From positions 1 to 44,712 of the forward strand of contig JBLHMP010000029.1 of assembly GCA_047623555.1 (NCBI GenBank): a stretch of 44,712 nucleotides of DNA, given 5' to 3'. This DNA comes from NORP181 sp047623555 (lineage in GTDB: Bacteria; Pseudomonadota; Alphaproteobacteria; Rhodobacterales; Rhodobacteraceae). Positions 7,161-15,755 of this stretch are shown here, one piece after another. The notes beneath the pieces are model-generated. The model was not told where the DNA came from, ran no database searches, and saw only the letters and a list, made by a program, of their open reading frames with translations. The position numbers and the translations under genes were made by a program. Position 1 is the stretch's first letter, and each line of letters begins with the position of its first letter.

Positions 7161-8834
7161 ATGGCAGACGCAGCCATACATGGCCACGAACACGAGCATA
7201 AACGCAGCTTCTTCGCCCGCTGGTTCATGTCCACCAACCACAAAGACATCGGGATTCTGTACCTGTTCGTCTCTGCGGCTGTTGGCTTTATTTCGGTAGC
7301 ATTCACCATCTACATGCGACTGGAGCTTATGAATCCGGGCGTTCAGTACATGTGTATGGAAGGTCCACGGATGTTTGCCGATGCAAACCTCCAGTGTACC
7401 CCCAATGGGCATATGTGGAATGTTTTGATCACCGCACACGGCATCCTAATGATGTTCTTTGTGGTTATTCCTGCGCTTTTCGGCGGTTTTGGCAACTATT
7501 TCTTGCCGCTGCAAATCGGCGCGCCGGACATGTCGTTCCCGCGTATGAACAACCTGTCCTTCTGGATGTATGTGGCTGGTACCACCATGGCCGTTTGTTC
7601 GGTTCTGTCGCCAGGCGGCAATGACCAAATGGGTTCGGGCGTTGGCTGGGTGCTTTATCCACCTCTGTCGGTGAACGAAGGCGGCCTGTCGATGGATCTC
7701 GCGATCTTTGCGGTTCATCTTTCGGGTGCCTCGTCTATTCTGGGCGCGATCAACATGATCACCACGTTCCTGAATATGCGCGCTCCGGGCATGACATTGT
7801 TCAAAGTACCGTTGTTTTCATGGTCAATCTTTGTCACAGCCTGGTTGATCCTGCTGTCTCTGCCGGTTCTGGCGGGCGCGATTACCATGTTGCTGATGGA
7901 CAGAAACTTTGGCTTTTCGTTCTTTAACCCTGCCGAAGGCGGCGATCCGATCCTATATCAGCACATCCTGTGGTTCTTTGGTCACCCCGAAGTTTACATC
8001 GTTGTTCTGCCGGGCTTTGGTATCATCAGCCACGTTATCGCAACCTTTAGCCGCAAGCCGGTATTCGGTTATCTGCCGATGGTTTGGGCGCTTATTGGTA
8101 TTGGTGGGTTGGGATTTGTTGTCTGGGCGCACCATATGTACACCGTTGGTCTGACCCTAAATCAGCAGGCGTATTTCATGCTGGCAACCATGGTCATCGC
8201 GGTGCCCACAGGCGTCAAAGTGTTCAGCTGGATCGCCACAATGTGGGGTGGTTCAATTGAATTCAAGACACCGATGCTTTGGGCTCTTGGCTTTTTGTTC
8301 CTGTTCACCGTTGGTGGTGTAACCGGTGTTGTGCTTAGTCAGGCCGCCGTGGATCGCTATTACCACGACACCTATTACGTTGTGGCGCACTTCCACTATG
8401 TGATGAGTCTGGGCGCTGTGTTCTCCATCTTTGCCGGTATCTATTTCTACCTGCCTAAGATGTCGGGCCGGATGTATCCTGAATGGGCTGGTAAACTGCA
8501 CTTCTGGATGATGTTTATCGGTGCAAACCTGACCTTCTTCCCACAGCACTTTTTGGGTCGTCAGGGCATGCCGCGCCGCTATATCGACTATCCCGAGGCG
8601 TTTTCTTATTGGAATGTCTGGTCATCCTATGGCGCATTCCTGTCCTTCGCTTCGTTCCTGCTGTTCATCGGGATCATCTTTTACACCCTGAAACGGGGTG
8701 CCAAAGTGACAGTGAACAACCCATGGAACGAATTCGCGGATACGCTGGAATGGACACTGCCGTGCCCACCACCAGAGCATACTTTTGAAACCCTGCCAAA
8801 GCAGGAAGACTGGGACAAAACGCCCGCTCACTAG
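7161..8834 (+). CDS. ctaD: Cytochrome c oxidase subunit I (aa3 type)
   Basis: Catalytic subunit of the proton-pumping terminal oxidase in the inner membrane. The protein has 557 residues and about 12 membrane helices. Visible ligands: the helix II histidine in TAHGILMMFF (low-spin heme a), WFFGHPEVY with the CuB His, the channel Glu and the cross-linked Tyr, WAHHMYTVG with two CuB His, and VAHFHYVMS with the heme a3 and heme a His. D-channel residues are in APDMSFPRMNN and the K-channel Lys in PTGVKVFSW. A strong AGGAGG site precedes the ATG. The gene stands alone, with no subunit II or III adjacent, and ends at a clear terminator. Confidence 0.97.
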   Translation: MADAAIHGHEHEHKRSFFARWFMSTNHKDIGILYLFVSAAVGFISVAFTIYMRLELMNPGVQYMCMEGPRMFADANLQCTPNGHMWNVLITAHGILMMFFVVIPALFGGFGNYFLPLQIGAPDMSFPRMNNLSFWMYVAGTTMAVCSVLSPGGNDQMGSGVGWVLYPPLSVNEGGLSMDLAIFAVHLSGASSILGAINMITTFLNMRAPGMTLFKVPLFSWSIFVTAWLILLSLPVLAGAITMLLMDRNFGFSFFNPAEGGDPILYQHILWFFGHPEVYIVVLPGFGIISHVIATFSRKPVFGYLPMVWALIGIGGLGFVVWAHHMYTVGLTLNQQAYFMLATMVIAVPTGVKVFSWIATMWGGSIEFKTPMLWALGFLFLFTVGGVTGVVLSQAAVDRYYHDTYYVVAHFHYVMSLGAVFSIFAGIYFYLPKMSGRMYPEWAGKLHFWMMFIGANLTFFPQHFLGRQGMPRRYIDYPEAFSYWNVWSSYGAFLSFASFLLFIGIIFYTLKRGAKVTVNNPWNEFADTLEWTLPCPPPEHTFETLPKQEDWDKTPAH

Positions 8835-8857
8835 CGCGGCCCAGGTTTTGAAAAGAT

Positions 8858-8888
8858 AAAAGGCCCCTGCCATTCGCGGGGGCCTTTT
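8858..8888 (+). terminator. Rho-independent terminator of ctaD
   Basis: AAAAGGCCCC at 8858-8867 pairs perfectly with GGGGCCTTTT at 8879-8888, giving a 10-bp stem that includes the A and T tracts. It begins about 24 bases after the ctaD stop. Confidence 0.9.
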
Positions 8889-8965
8889 CTTATGGTGATA
8901 CAGGACGCGCGCGCACCGACCCGTAATCGTCGAAGCATTGCGCATAACATCAGGGAGTTTGTGAG

Positions 8966-9361
8966 TTGAAAACCACAATTTTATTACTGGCTACTGGATT
9001 GGCCGTCACCCTACCGACCTTTCTCGCAGCGGATCCGTCACTTGAATGCGGCATCAACAACAACAGCCAGTTTGAGATCGGCAATTGTCTGACAAAAACC
9101 GAAGCCGAGGTTGATGGCGCAGTAAAACTGGCGCTGGGGTTTGCCCATGCTTCTGAGGTGGATCTGGACAAAGTCACAGACCGCGATAGAAGCGTCAAAG
9201 CGTTGGAAGCCGGGCAAACCGCGTGGACCGCCTATCTTAACGGCCACTGCAAATTTGTCGGGACAACATTTGGCGGCGGTTCAGACACCGGCATCGCCAT
9301 CCAATCCTGCCGGATTGAATTGGGACGTCTAAGCGCGACGGAACTGATGAAATTCTCCTAA
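8966..9361 (+). CDS. LprI-like (DUF1311) secreted protein
   Basis: A 131-residue exported protein. Residues 1-21 form a signal peptide (positive start, LLLATGLAVTL core, cleavage after TFLA). The mature part has the DUF1311/LprI pattern: C-x-x-x...C-L-T-K-T-E-A-E-V-D, a long helix, then a W-T-A-Y-L-N-G-H-C segment and a final S-C-R-I-E-L block. LprI of Mycobacterium inhibits lysozyme, but most DUF1311 proteins have no tested role. The start is TTG at 8966 after CAGGGAG, with wide spacing. It is between the ctaD terminator and the broken membrane-protein gene. A periplasmic location is likely. Confidence 0.75.
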   Translation: MKTTILLLATGLAVTLPTFLAADPSLECGINNNSQFEIGNCLTKTEAEVDGAVKLALGFAHASEVDLDKVTDRDRSVKALEAGQTAWTAYLNGHCKFVGTTFGGGSDTGIAIQSCRIELGRLSATELMKFS

Positions 9362-9405
9362 TAGGGCTTTGGTTTGATCCGCCCCATTGCCGCTAAGAAT
9401 CGCCT

Positions 9406-10605
9406 GTGACCACAGTTGCATTTGCAATTGCCGCCGTTCTCATCTTTGGCGCGTTGTTGTTAACCCCGTTTTCGAGATCGGCGTTGTGGCGCGCTACGGT
9501 CACGCCGCTGGCGTCAATCATGGGCAGTGTATTTTTGGTGTCCGCCTCCCTGTTGGCGCGTGAATTTGGCGGCTATGCGGCCCCTGCCATGGCGGTGCTG
9601 ATCGCAGTTGCCTCACTGGTGGGCTGGGCAATTCGCTATAACATCAAGTTGGTCGAGCCGCAGCTTGAGACCGGATCAGACAAAACGCTGCGCTCACTCG
9701 AAGAGATCAGCCATGTGGTACTGGCCTTTGCCTACTTTATTTCAGTTGCCTATTACCTGTCGCTGCTTGGCCATTTCATTCTGCAATCCATGGGCATCCA
9801 GGATGAATTTCTGGCATAAGTCATCGCAATTTCGCTGATCGTCGGGCTCGGCATTCTGGGCTGGTCCGGTGGCGCCGACAAAGTCGCCGAGATCGAACGG
9901 TATACCACTGCATTAAACCTGTCCGTGGTCGGCGGCTTCCTCGTCACTTTGGCCGTCTTTGGCGCCGGGTTGATCACCGACGGCGTTTCAATGGCACCGC
10001 CACCGGGCAAATTTGATCTCGCCTCCCTGCCGGTATTGTTGGGGCTGATCATTGTCGTGCAAGGTTTCTAAACCACGCGCTTTCTTGGCGCTCATTTTGA
10101 TGCAGATACCCGCATTAAGGCCATGAAAATTGCGCAAGCCGTGTCAGGTGGCATCTACATCACGTTTTTCCTGTTGCTGTCGCCGCTACTGGGCGAGCTC
10201 TCCACCGGCAGCGGTGTGGCGCGGATCATCACTATGTCGGGGTTGGTGGCGATGCTGCTACCGGTCTGCCTGACGGTGGCCGCAGTTGCCAGCCAGTTCA
10301 GCGCCGCAGTGGCCGACAGCATTGGCAACGAAGGCCTGATTGGCGAGTTGACCCGTGGCAAGGTTGACCCGAAACACGCCTATGCGTTGATTGCGGTGGT
10401 CGCTACGGCGATGTTGGTAACGCTTGAAGTAAATTCCGTCATTGCCCTGGCCAGCCGCGCCTTTGCGTTGTTTTACGCGCTGCAATGCCTTGTCGCATGG
10501 GAGGCGGCGCGCAAACGTCCGGCGGATATTGGTAAATCCTGGGCTTTTATGACACTTGCCATCGTCGCCGCGGCTGTTTGCATATTTGGTGTACCGTTCG
10601 ACTAA
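9406..10605 (+). pseudogene. Polytopic membrane protein gene with two in-frame TAA codons
   Basis: One continuous frame of 399 residues begins at GTG 9406 and ends at 10605, but has TAA at 9817-9819 (codon 138) and TAA at 10069-10071 (codon 222). The reading on both sides stays in frame and stays typical of an integral membrane protein, with about 11 hydrophobic segments of 18-22 residues. The second stop sits in VVQGF-stop-TTRFLGAHFD, where a Glu or Gln would be natural. I do not recognise the family with confidence; the overall pattern recalls amino-acid-permease-like carriers. Three separate fragments (9406-9819, 9820-10071, 10072-10605) are not plausible as independent genes. Confidence 0.75.
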
Positions 10606-10682
10606 CGCATTTTCAATGTCACAAACCTTTACCACACCCCGGCTCTTGCCCTAACCTGTTTAACAATAAGGGAGAGGACGAC

Positions 10683-11837
10683 ATGCGGGGATTGGCATTG
10701 GCGCGCGCGCTTTGGTTCGGCGTGACCGCAGCGGGGAGCATCGCAACGGGCGTAATAGCAACGGCTGCAAACGCCCAGAGCGCTGCAGAAAAACAGGTGG
10801 TTTGTGGCATTGTCGGCTGTCGGGAAATCAACATTTCCCGGCCTCGTTACTCTGACGCCAACGCCTTTTCTGTCCAACAGGTCTGGATCGTTGTCGACAA
10901 CATTCTTGCGGTGTCCGGGTTGCTGCCTAACTTTCAGGTGGTTGAGACCGACGAGGTCGACAACGCCGCCGCTGTCATCATCGAAGGCGAGCGTTATCTG
11001 GCGTTCAATTCTGACTGGATGTCGCGATATGACACCGCCGCTGACACCCAATGGGAACTTTATGGCGTCATGGCGCATGAGGTCGGGCATCACCTGCAAG
11101 GCCATACAATTACCGGTAACGGATCACGGCCCCCAACCGAGCTTGAGGCGGATGAATACGCCGGGTTCACCCTGTCAGCACTTGGCGCCAGCCTCACCGA
11201 GGCGCAGTCGCTGTGGCTGACACTGGATGAACGCGGATCGGTAACGCATCCGCCACGTCATCAGCGCCTGGCAGCGGTTGAACGCGGCTGGCTGCGTCGT
11301 CAGGGGCAGATGCCCGGAGCGTCGCCCGTGCGCCCGACGGCTCAGGCGGCCGAACTGTCTTTGCCGGTGCCCTATAGCGCCACGCAGGAATGTGTTCCGG
11401 TTACCATGGGCGATCGCTCTGCGACCATGTGCATGTCATCGGTTTTACCACCACAAGGCAGCAATTCCTACGGGCCGGCATATGCCGCCGATGATAACAG
11501 CCAGACCGCCTGGGTCGAAGCCGCCAGCGGTCACGGTATCGGCGAATTCATCACCTTTATATTTGAGCAACCACAGCGGCTGACCACCTTGTCGGTACGC
11601 AACGGATACGCCAAATCCAACCGCATCTATTCACGCAACAGCCGGGTCCGGCGTCTGCGTATTTCTGCGTCAAACGGTAAACGGGTTGGATTGGTTCTCG
11701 CGGACACTGCAGATTGGCAAGGCAACGATGTGTTGGCCGCCCTTGGCAAAGTGTCCTGGATCAAGCTTGAGATTGAACAGGTCTATCCGGGCACGCAATA
11801 TCGCGATACTGCGCTTACCGAAATCAGAGTGGACTAA
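10683..11837 (+). CDS. Secreted M48-like metallopeptidase with C-terminal glycan-binding-type domain
   Basis: A 384-residue exported protein with two domains. Residues 1-31 are a signal peptide ending ATAANAQS. The peptidase-like domain has the zinc motif HEVGH at 132-136 and ELEADEYAG at about 153-161, the ExEAD pattern that supplies the third ligand in M48-type gluzincins. From about residue 235 the C-terminal half (NSYGPAYAADDNSQTAWVE, then a GIGEFI strand, NGYAKSN, and SRVRRLRIS) matches the discoidin-like domain known as the NADase-type glycan-binding domain. The start follows GGGAGAGGACGAC. The substrate is unknown; a periplasmic or surface role at polysaccharide is inferred. Confidence 0.75.
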   Translation: MRGLALARALWFGVTAAGSIATGVIATAANAQSAAEKQVVCGIVGCREINISRPRYSDANAFSVQQVWIVVDNILAVSGLLPNFQVVETDEVDNAAAVIIEGERYLAFNSDWMSRYDTAADTQWELYGVMAHEVGHHLQGHTITGNGSRPPTELEADEYAGFTLSALGASLTEAQSLWLTLDERGSVTHPPRHQRLAAVERGWLRRQGQMPGASPVRPTAQAAELSLPVPYSATQECVPVTMGDRSATMCMSSVLPPQGSNSYGPAYAADDNSQTAWVEAASGHGIGEFITFIFEQPQRLTTLSVRNGYAKSNRIYSRNSRVRRLRISASNGKRVGLVLADTADWQGNDVLAALGKVSWIKLEIEQVYPGTQYRDTALTEIRVD

Positions 11838-11852
11838 GACGTTCCGGCGAAA

Positions 11853-12326
11853 TCAGGTGCTTGCACCGGCACATAGCCGGTTTTTCACCTGTGGCCCAAC
11901 TTTGCCAAAATCCATTTGGCCGGTATATTTACCCTTAAGCGTGGCCATCACCTTGCCCATGTCGCGAATAGACTCGGCGCCGATGTCTTTGACCGCCTTG
12001 TTAATCGCCTCGGCAACCTGATCGTCATCCAACTGCTGCGGCAGGAATTCTTCGATTACGGTGATTTCCTCTAACTCACGTTCAGACAGATCAAGACGCC
12101 CGCCCTCTTCGTAGAGCCGGGCGCTTTCCTGACGTTGCTTGGTCATTTTCCCCAAGATCGCAAGGACTTCGGTATCGCTGACCACAGCCTCTTTGCCCTC
12201 GCCACGCGAGGCGATTTCCTTGTCCTTGATCGCGGCATTGATCAATCGCAAAGTCGACAGCCTAAGGGCAGCCTTGTCTCTCATCGCTTGTTTCAGGGCC
12301 TCGTTGACCCGTATGCGCATGTCCAT
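11853..12326 (-). CDS. GatB/YqeY domain protein
   Basis: A 157-residue protein that matches the free-standing YqeY family, related to the tRNA-binding tail domain of GatB amidotransferase subunits. Typical blocks are RLSTLRLINAAIKDKEIA, the helical MTKQRQESARLYEEGGR, FLPQQL in the middle and MGKVMATLKGKYTGQMDFGKV near the end. A role linked to tRNA-dependent amidation or tRNA binding is inferred from the family; it is not established for YqeY. The second Met (12320) could also be the start. It is convergent with the metallopeptidase gene and divergent from carA. Confidence 0.9.
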   Translation of the reverse strand: MDMRIRVNEALKQAMRDKAALRLSTLRLINAAIKDKEIASRGEGKEAVVSDTEVLAILGKMTKQRQESARLYEEGGRLDLSERELEEITVIEEFLPQQLDDDQVAEAINKAVKDIGAESIRDMGKVMATLKGKYTGQMDFGKVGPQVKNRLCAGAST

Positions 12327-12601
12327 CTTTTCTGACCATCTCCATGGATACTGAAAGGGATGACCTTACAAAATGAAATAGCCCGTTACAACCGAGGAGT
12401 GCCTAAGCTAACCCATTGAAAAACAACAATGTCCGAAAATTTTACCAACTTGACTTACGATAACCAGTATCAGAACCTTTTGCGGTACGCTGTGAATCGT
12501 ATTTCTGGGCTGGGCACTGCCAGGTATGAAATAACCTGCTTCCACCTCGTCTCAAAAGGCTATAAGCACCAACAAGTTTGCCCGAGTTGAGAGTCGCACC
12601 T

Positions 12602-13792
12602 ATGCCCCAGTCTTCTATGCCCCAGTCCTCCAAAATTAAACCCACAGCATGTCTGGCCCTGGCCGACGGAACAGTGTTTTACGGCATCGGATTCGGCGCC
12701 ACCGGGCAAACCGTGGCCGAGCTGTGTTTTAACACCGCCATGACCGGGTATCAGGAAATCATGACAGACCCGTCTTATGCCGGGCAGATCGTGACCTTTA
12801 CCTTCCCCCATATCGGCAACACTGGCGTGACCCCCGAAGACGACGAGACCGCCGATCCGTTCGCCGCGGGCATGGTTGTCAAATGGGACCCGACGTCGCC
12901 CAGCAGCTGGCGGTCGACGCAAGATCTGAAATCTTGGCTGGAACAGCACGGCCGGATTGCGATTGGCGGCATCGACACCCGGCGGCTGACCCGGATGATC
13001 CGCCAACAAGGCGCACCGCATGTGGCGCTGGCGCATGATCCGGACGGCAATTTCGATACCGCCGCATTGGTTGCGGCCGCGCGCGAATTTGCCGGGCTAG
13101 AAGGCATGGATTTGGCCAAGGACGTCACCTGTGCGCAATCCTATCGCTGGGATGAAATGCGCTGGGCCTGGCCCGAGGGCTATACCCGGCAAAAAGACCC
13201 GAAATACAAAGTTGTGGCGTTAGATTTTGGCGCCAAACGCAACATTCTGCGCTGTTTGGCCAGTGCGGGCTGTGATGTCACTGTACTACCTGCCTCGGCC
13301 ACGGCGGCGGATGTGATGGCGCATAAACCGGACGGCGTGTTCCTGTCCAATGGTCCCGGCGATCCGGCGGCAACCGGTAAATACGCGGTTCCAATGATCC
13401 GCGAAATTCTGGACGGCTCTGACATTCCGGTGTTTGGCATTTGTCTGGGTCACCAAATGCTGGCGCTAGCGCTTGGGGCTGAAACCATCAAGATGAACCA
13501 CGGCCACCACGGCGCCAACCACCCGGTCAAGAATTTGGAAACTGGCAAGGTTGAAATCACCTCGATGAACCACGGTTTTGCGGTAGATGCGCAGACCCTG
13601 CCCGATGGCGTTGTTGAAACCCACCGGTCGCTGTTTGACGGGTCAAACTGTGGTATCCGCATGGCCGACCGGCCGGTCTATTCGGTACAATATCACCCCG
13701 AGGCGAGCCCGGGCCCGCAAGACAGTTATTACCTGTTTGAACGGTTCACCGCAGCAATGGCCGAACGCAGCACTGTCGATATGGAAATTTAA
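12602..13792 (+). CDS. carA: Carbamoyl-phosphate synthase small subunit (glutaminase)
   Basis: Hydrolyses glutamine and passes ammonia to CarB for carbamoyl phosphate, the precursor of arginine and pyrimidines. The protein has 396 residues. The N-terminal domain begins ACLALADGTVFYGIGFG and continues FNTAMTGYQEIMTDPSYAGQ. The class I glutaminase domain has the nucleophile C281 in FGICLGHQM and the catalytic His/Glu in YHPEASPGP. A TTG at 12578 is possible, but GAGAG lies before the ATG at 12602. That ATG begins a near-duplicate 15-bp unit (MPQSS-MPQSS), so a start at 12617 is also possible. carB is not in the window. Confidence 0.95.
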   Translation: MPQSSMPQSSKIKPTACLALADGTVFYGIGFGATGQTVAELCFNTAMTGYQEIMTDPSYAGQIVTFTFPHIGNTGVTPEDDETADPFAAGMVVKWDPTSPSSWRSTQDLKSWLEQHGRIAIGGIDTRRLTRMIRQQGAPHVALAHDPDGNFDTAALVAAAREFAGLEGMDLAKDVTCAQSYRWDEMRWAWPEGYTRQKDPKYKVVALDFGAKRNILRCLASAGCDVTVLPASATAADVMAHKPDGVFLSNGPGDPAATGKYAVPMIREILDGSDIPVFGICLGHQMLALALGAETIKMNHGHHGANHPVKNLETGKVEITSMNHGFAVDAQTLPDGVVETHRSLFDGSNCGIRMADRPVYSVQYHPEASPGPQDSYYLFERFTAAMAERSTVDMEI

Positions 13793-13861
13793 CCTGCATT
13801 AACCACACGTTAACCCCGGCCCTTCATTTAGGTTTCAGTAATATGTGCTGGACCAACAACA

Positions 13862-15748
13862 ATGAGCGACCAAAACCTTAGACTGCTCGACCCACAATCT
13901 GCACTTACTTTTGGGCAGCCCCTGGTGCCTTTGGGACGGCATCTGGTCAACAGTGGTATCATCACCAGCACGCAATTGGTGCAGGCGCTGCATGCGCAAA
14001 AACAGCTTGGCGCGCCGTTGGGCGAAATATTGGTTGCCGAAGGCTGGGCCGACGAACAGAATATTCAGGACGCGCTGGCCCGGCAACATGGCATTACTCA
14101 GGCCGATCTGGCCTCGCAGCCGCCTGATCCGAAACTGGCCGCGCAGATGCCGGTAGAATTTTGGCTAAAACATCGGGTAATTCCCTGGATCCAGTTTGGC
14201 GATACCGTGCTGATTGCCACCGCACGACCTGACCAGTTTGCCAACATCCGCACAGCCTTGGCCGATGTGTTTCCCAGCATCCTGGTGGTGTTGGCCGCCG
14301 AAACCGCCATCACCAACGCTATCGCCGCTGAATTTTCACAGCCCCTCGCCCGCGCCGCCAGTACCCGACTCGACTCCGCCCTAAGTTGCCGCACCTGGAA
14401 CCCGCCGGGCCGGTCCTGGTGGAGCCTTGCCTGTTTGGTATTTCTGGGATTTGCGGTGCTGTCGCCAATTTGGATTCTGGCGCTTTGCAGCTGTTTCGCG
14501 GTCATATCGTTGTTTTGTGTGGCCGGGCTAAAGCTATTTGCGTTTATCAGCCAACTCACCGCAGGCGTGCAGAAAAGCCCCCCAATGACGCATAGCGTAC
14601 CGCCGCCGCCTGGTCGCCTGCCCAAGGTTTCGGTCTTGGTGCCGCTGTTTCACGAAAACGAAATCGCTGGGGCGTTGATCACCCGGCTGTCCCGATTGAC
14701 CTACCCCAAGGCTTTGCTGGATGTGATTTTGGTGTTGGAAGAAGACGACGAGATTACCCACCAAACGCTGATGCGGACCACTCTGCCGTCGTGGATGCGG
14801 GTGATCGAAGTCCCGGCGCATGGTGGCCTGACAACCAAACCACGCGCGCTAAATTTTGCGCTGGATTTCTGCCGTGGTGATATCGTTGGTATCTGGGATG
14901 CCGAAGACGCCCCTGCCCCTGATCAGATTGATCTGGTGGTCTCGCGTTTTGCTCAGGTCGATGATGACGTGGTGTGTTTGCAGGGCATGCTTGACTATTA
15001 TAATCCGCGCGCAAATTGGTTGGCGGCGTGTTTTACCATTGAATACGCCAGTTGGTGGCGGATCATCCTACCCGGCATGGCGCGGATGGGGTTGGTCATT
15101 CCATTGGGCGGCACCACCCTGTTTTTCAAGCGCAAAGAGCTGTTGGCCCTAAAGGGATGGGACGCCCACAACGTCACAGAAGATGCCGATCTGGGGGTTA
15201 GACTGGCCCGCGCAGGCTATCGTACCGAATTGATCGACACGGTCACCTATGAAGAGGCCAATTGCCGTGTCTGGCCGTGGATCAAACAACGCTCACGCTG
15301 GCTTAAGGGTTTTATGGTGACCTATCTGGTTCACATGCGCCGCCCGCGCCAGTTGCTGCAAGAACTCGGGCTACGCCGCTTCTTTGGGTTGCAGGTGTTT
15401 TTCATTGGCACAATCAGTCAGTTTTTGCTGGCGCCGCTACTGTGGTCATTTTGGGTAGTGGCATTTGGAATTGCGCATCCGATCCATGTACTGCTACCAA
15501 CAAGCGTTATCTACGGCATCAGCACGGTGTTTGTAGCCTCGGAAATTCTGACCCTTTGCATTGGCCTTGTTGCCGTCTCACACACCAATCGGCGTTTTCT
15601 GATGTGGCGGGTTCCGACGATGATATTCTATTTTCCGATTGGTGTATTGGCAGCCTTCAAGGCGCTTTATGAATTGGTGCTGCACCCGTTTTATTGGGAC
15701 AAAACACAGCATGGACATTCGATGGCCGACAGCGACACACCCTCATAA
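13862..15748 (+). CDS. Membrane glycosyltransferase (GT2) with N-terminal GspE-N/MshEN domain
   Basis: A 628-residue protein. Residues about 20-165 form a GspE-N (MshEN) domain with two repeats of the L-G-x-x-L-V-x-x-G...L-x-x-A-L-x-x-Q pattern: LGRHLVNSGIITSTQLVQAL and LGEILVAEGWADEQNIQDAL. Membrane helices follow at about 190-230. The GT2 catalytic part begins PKVSVLVPLFHEN and has WDAEDAPAPDQ (the DxD site), VTEDADLGVRLARAGYRT and a KQRSRWLKG motif (QxxRW type) typical of processive synthases. Three or more C-terminal helices follow. Inner-membrane synthesis of a polysaccharide is likely; the sugar is unknown. MshEN domains bind c-di-GMP in some proteins. Confidence 0.85.
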   Translation: MSDQNLRLLDPQSALTFGQPLVPLGRHLVNSGIITSTQLVQALHAQKQLGAPLGEILVAEGWADEQNIQDALARQHGITQADLASQPPDPKLAAQMPVEFWLKHRVIPWIQFGDTVLIATARPDQFANIRTALADVFPSILVVLAAETAITNAIAAEFSQPLARAASTRLDSALSCRTWNPPGRSWWSLACLVFLGFAVLSPIWILALCSCFAVISLFCVAGLKLFAFISQLTAGVQKSPPMTHSVPPPPGRLPKVSVLVPLFHENEIAGALITRLSRLTYPKALLDVILVLEEDDEITHQTLMRTTLPSWMRVIEVPAHGGLTTKPRALNFALDFCRGDIVGIWDAEDAPAPDQIDLVVSRFAQVDDDVVCLQGMLDYYNPRANWLAACFTIEYASWWRIILPGMARMGLVIPLGGTTLFFKRKELLALKGWDAHNVTEDADLGVRLARAGYRTELIDTVTYEEANCRVWPWIKQRSRWLKGFMVTYLVHMRRPRQLLQELGLRRFFGLQVFFIGTISQFLLAPLLWSFWVVAFGIAHPIHVLLPTSVIYGISTVFVASEILTLCIGLVAVSHTNRRFLMWRVPTMIFYFPIGVLAAFKALYELVLHPFYWDKTQHGHSMADSDTPS

Positions 15749-15755
15749 TCCAACC

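Noticed and set aside
12327..12601. Possible small gene or leader before carA (minus-strand frame at 12442-12645)
   Set aside because: The frame overlaps the carA start in antisense, has no ribosome site, and resembles no protein.
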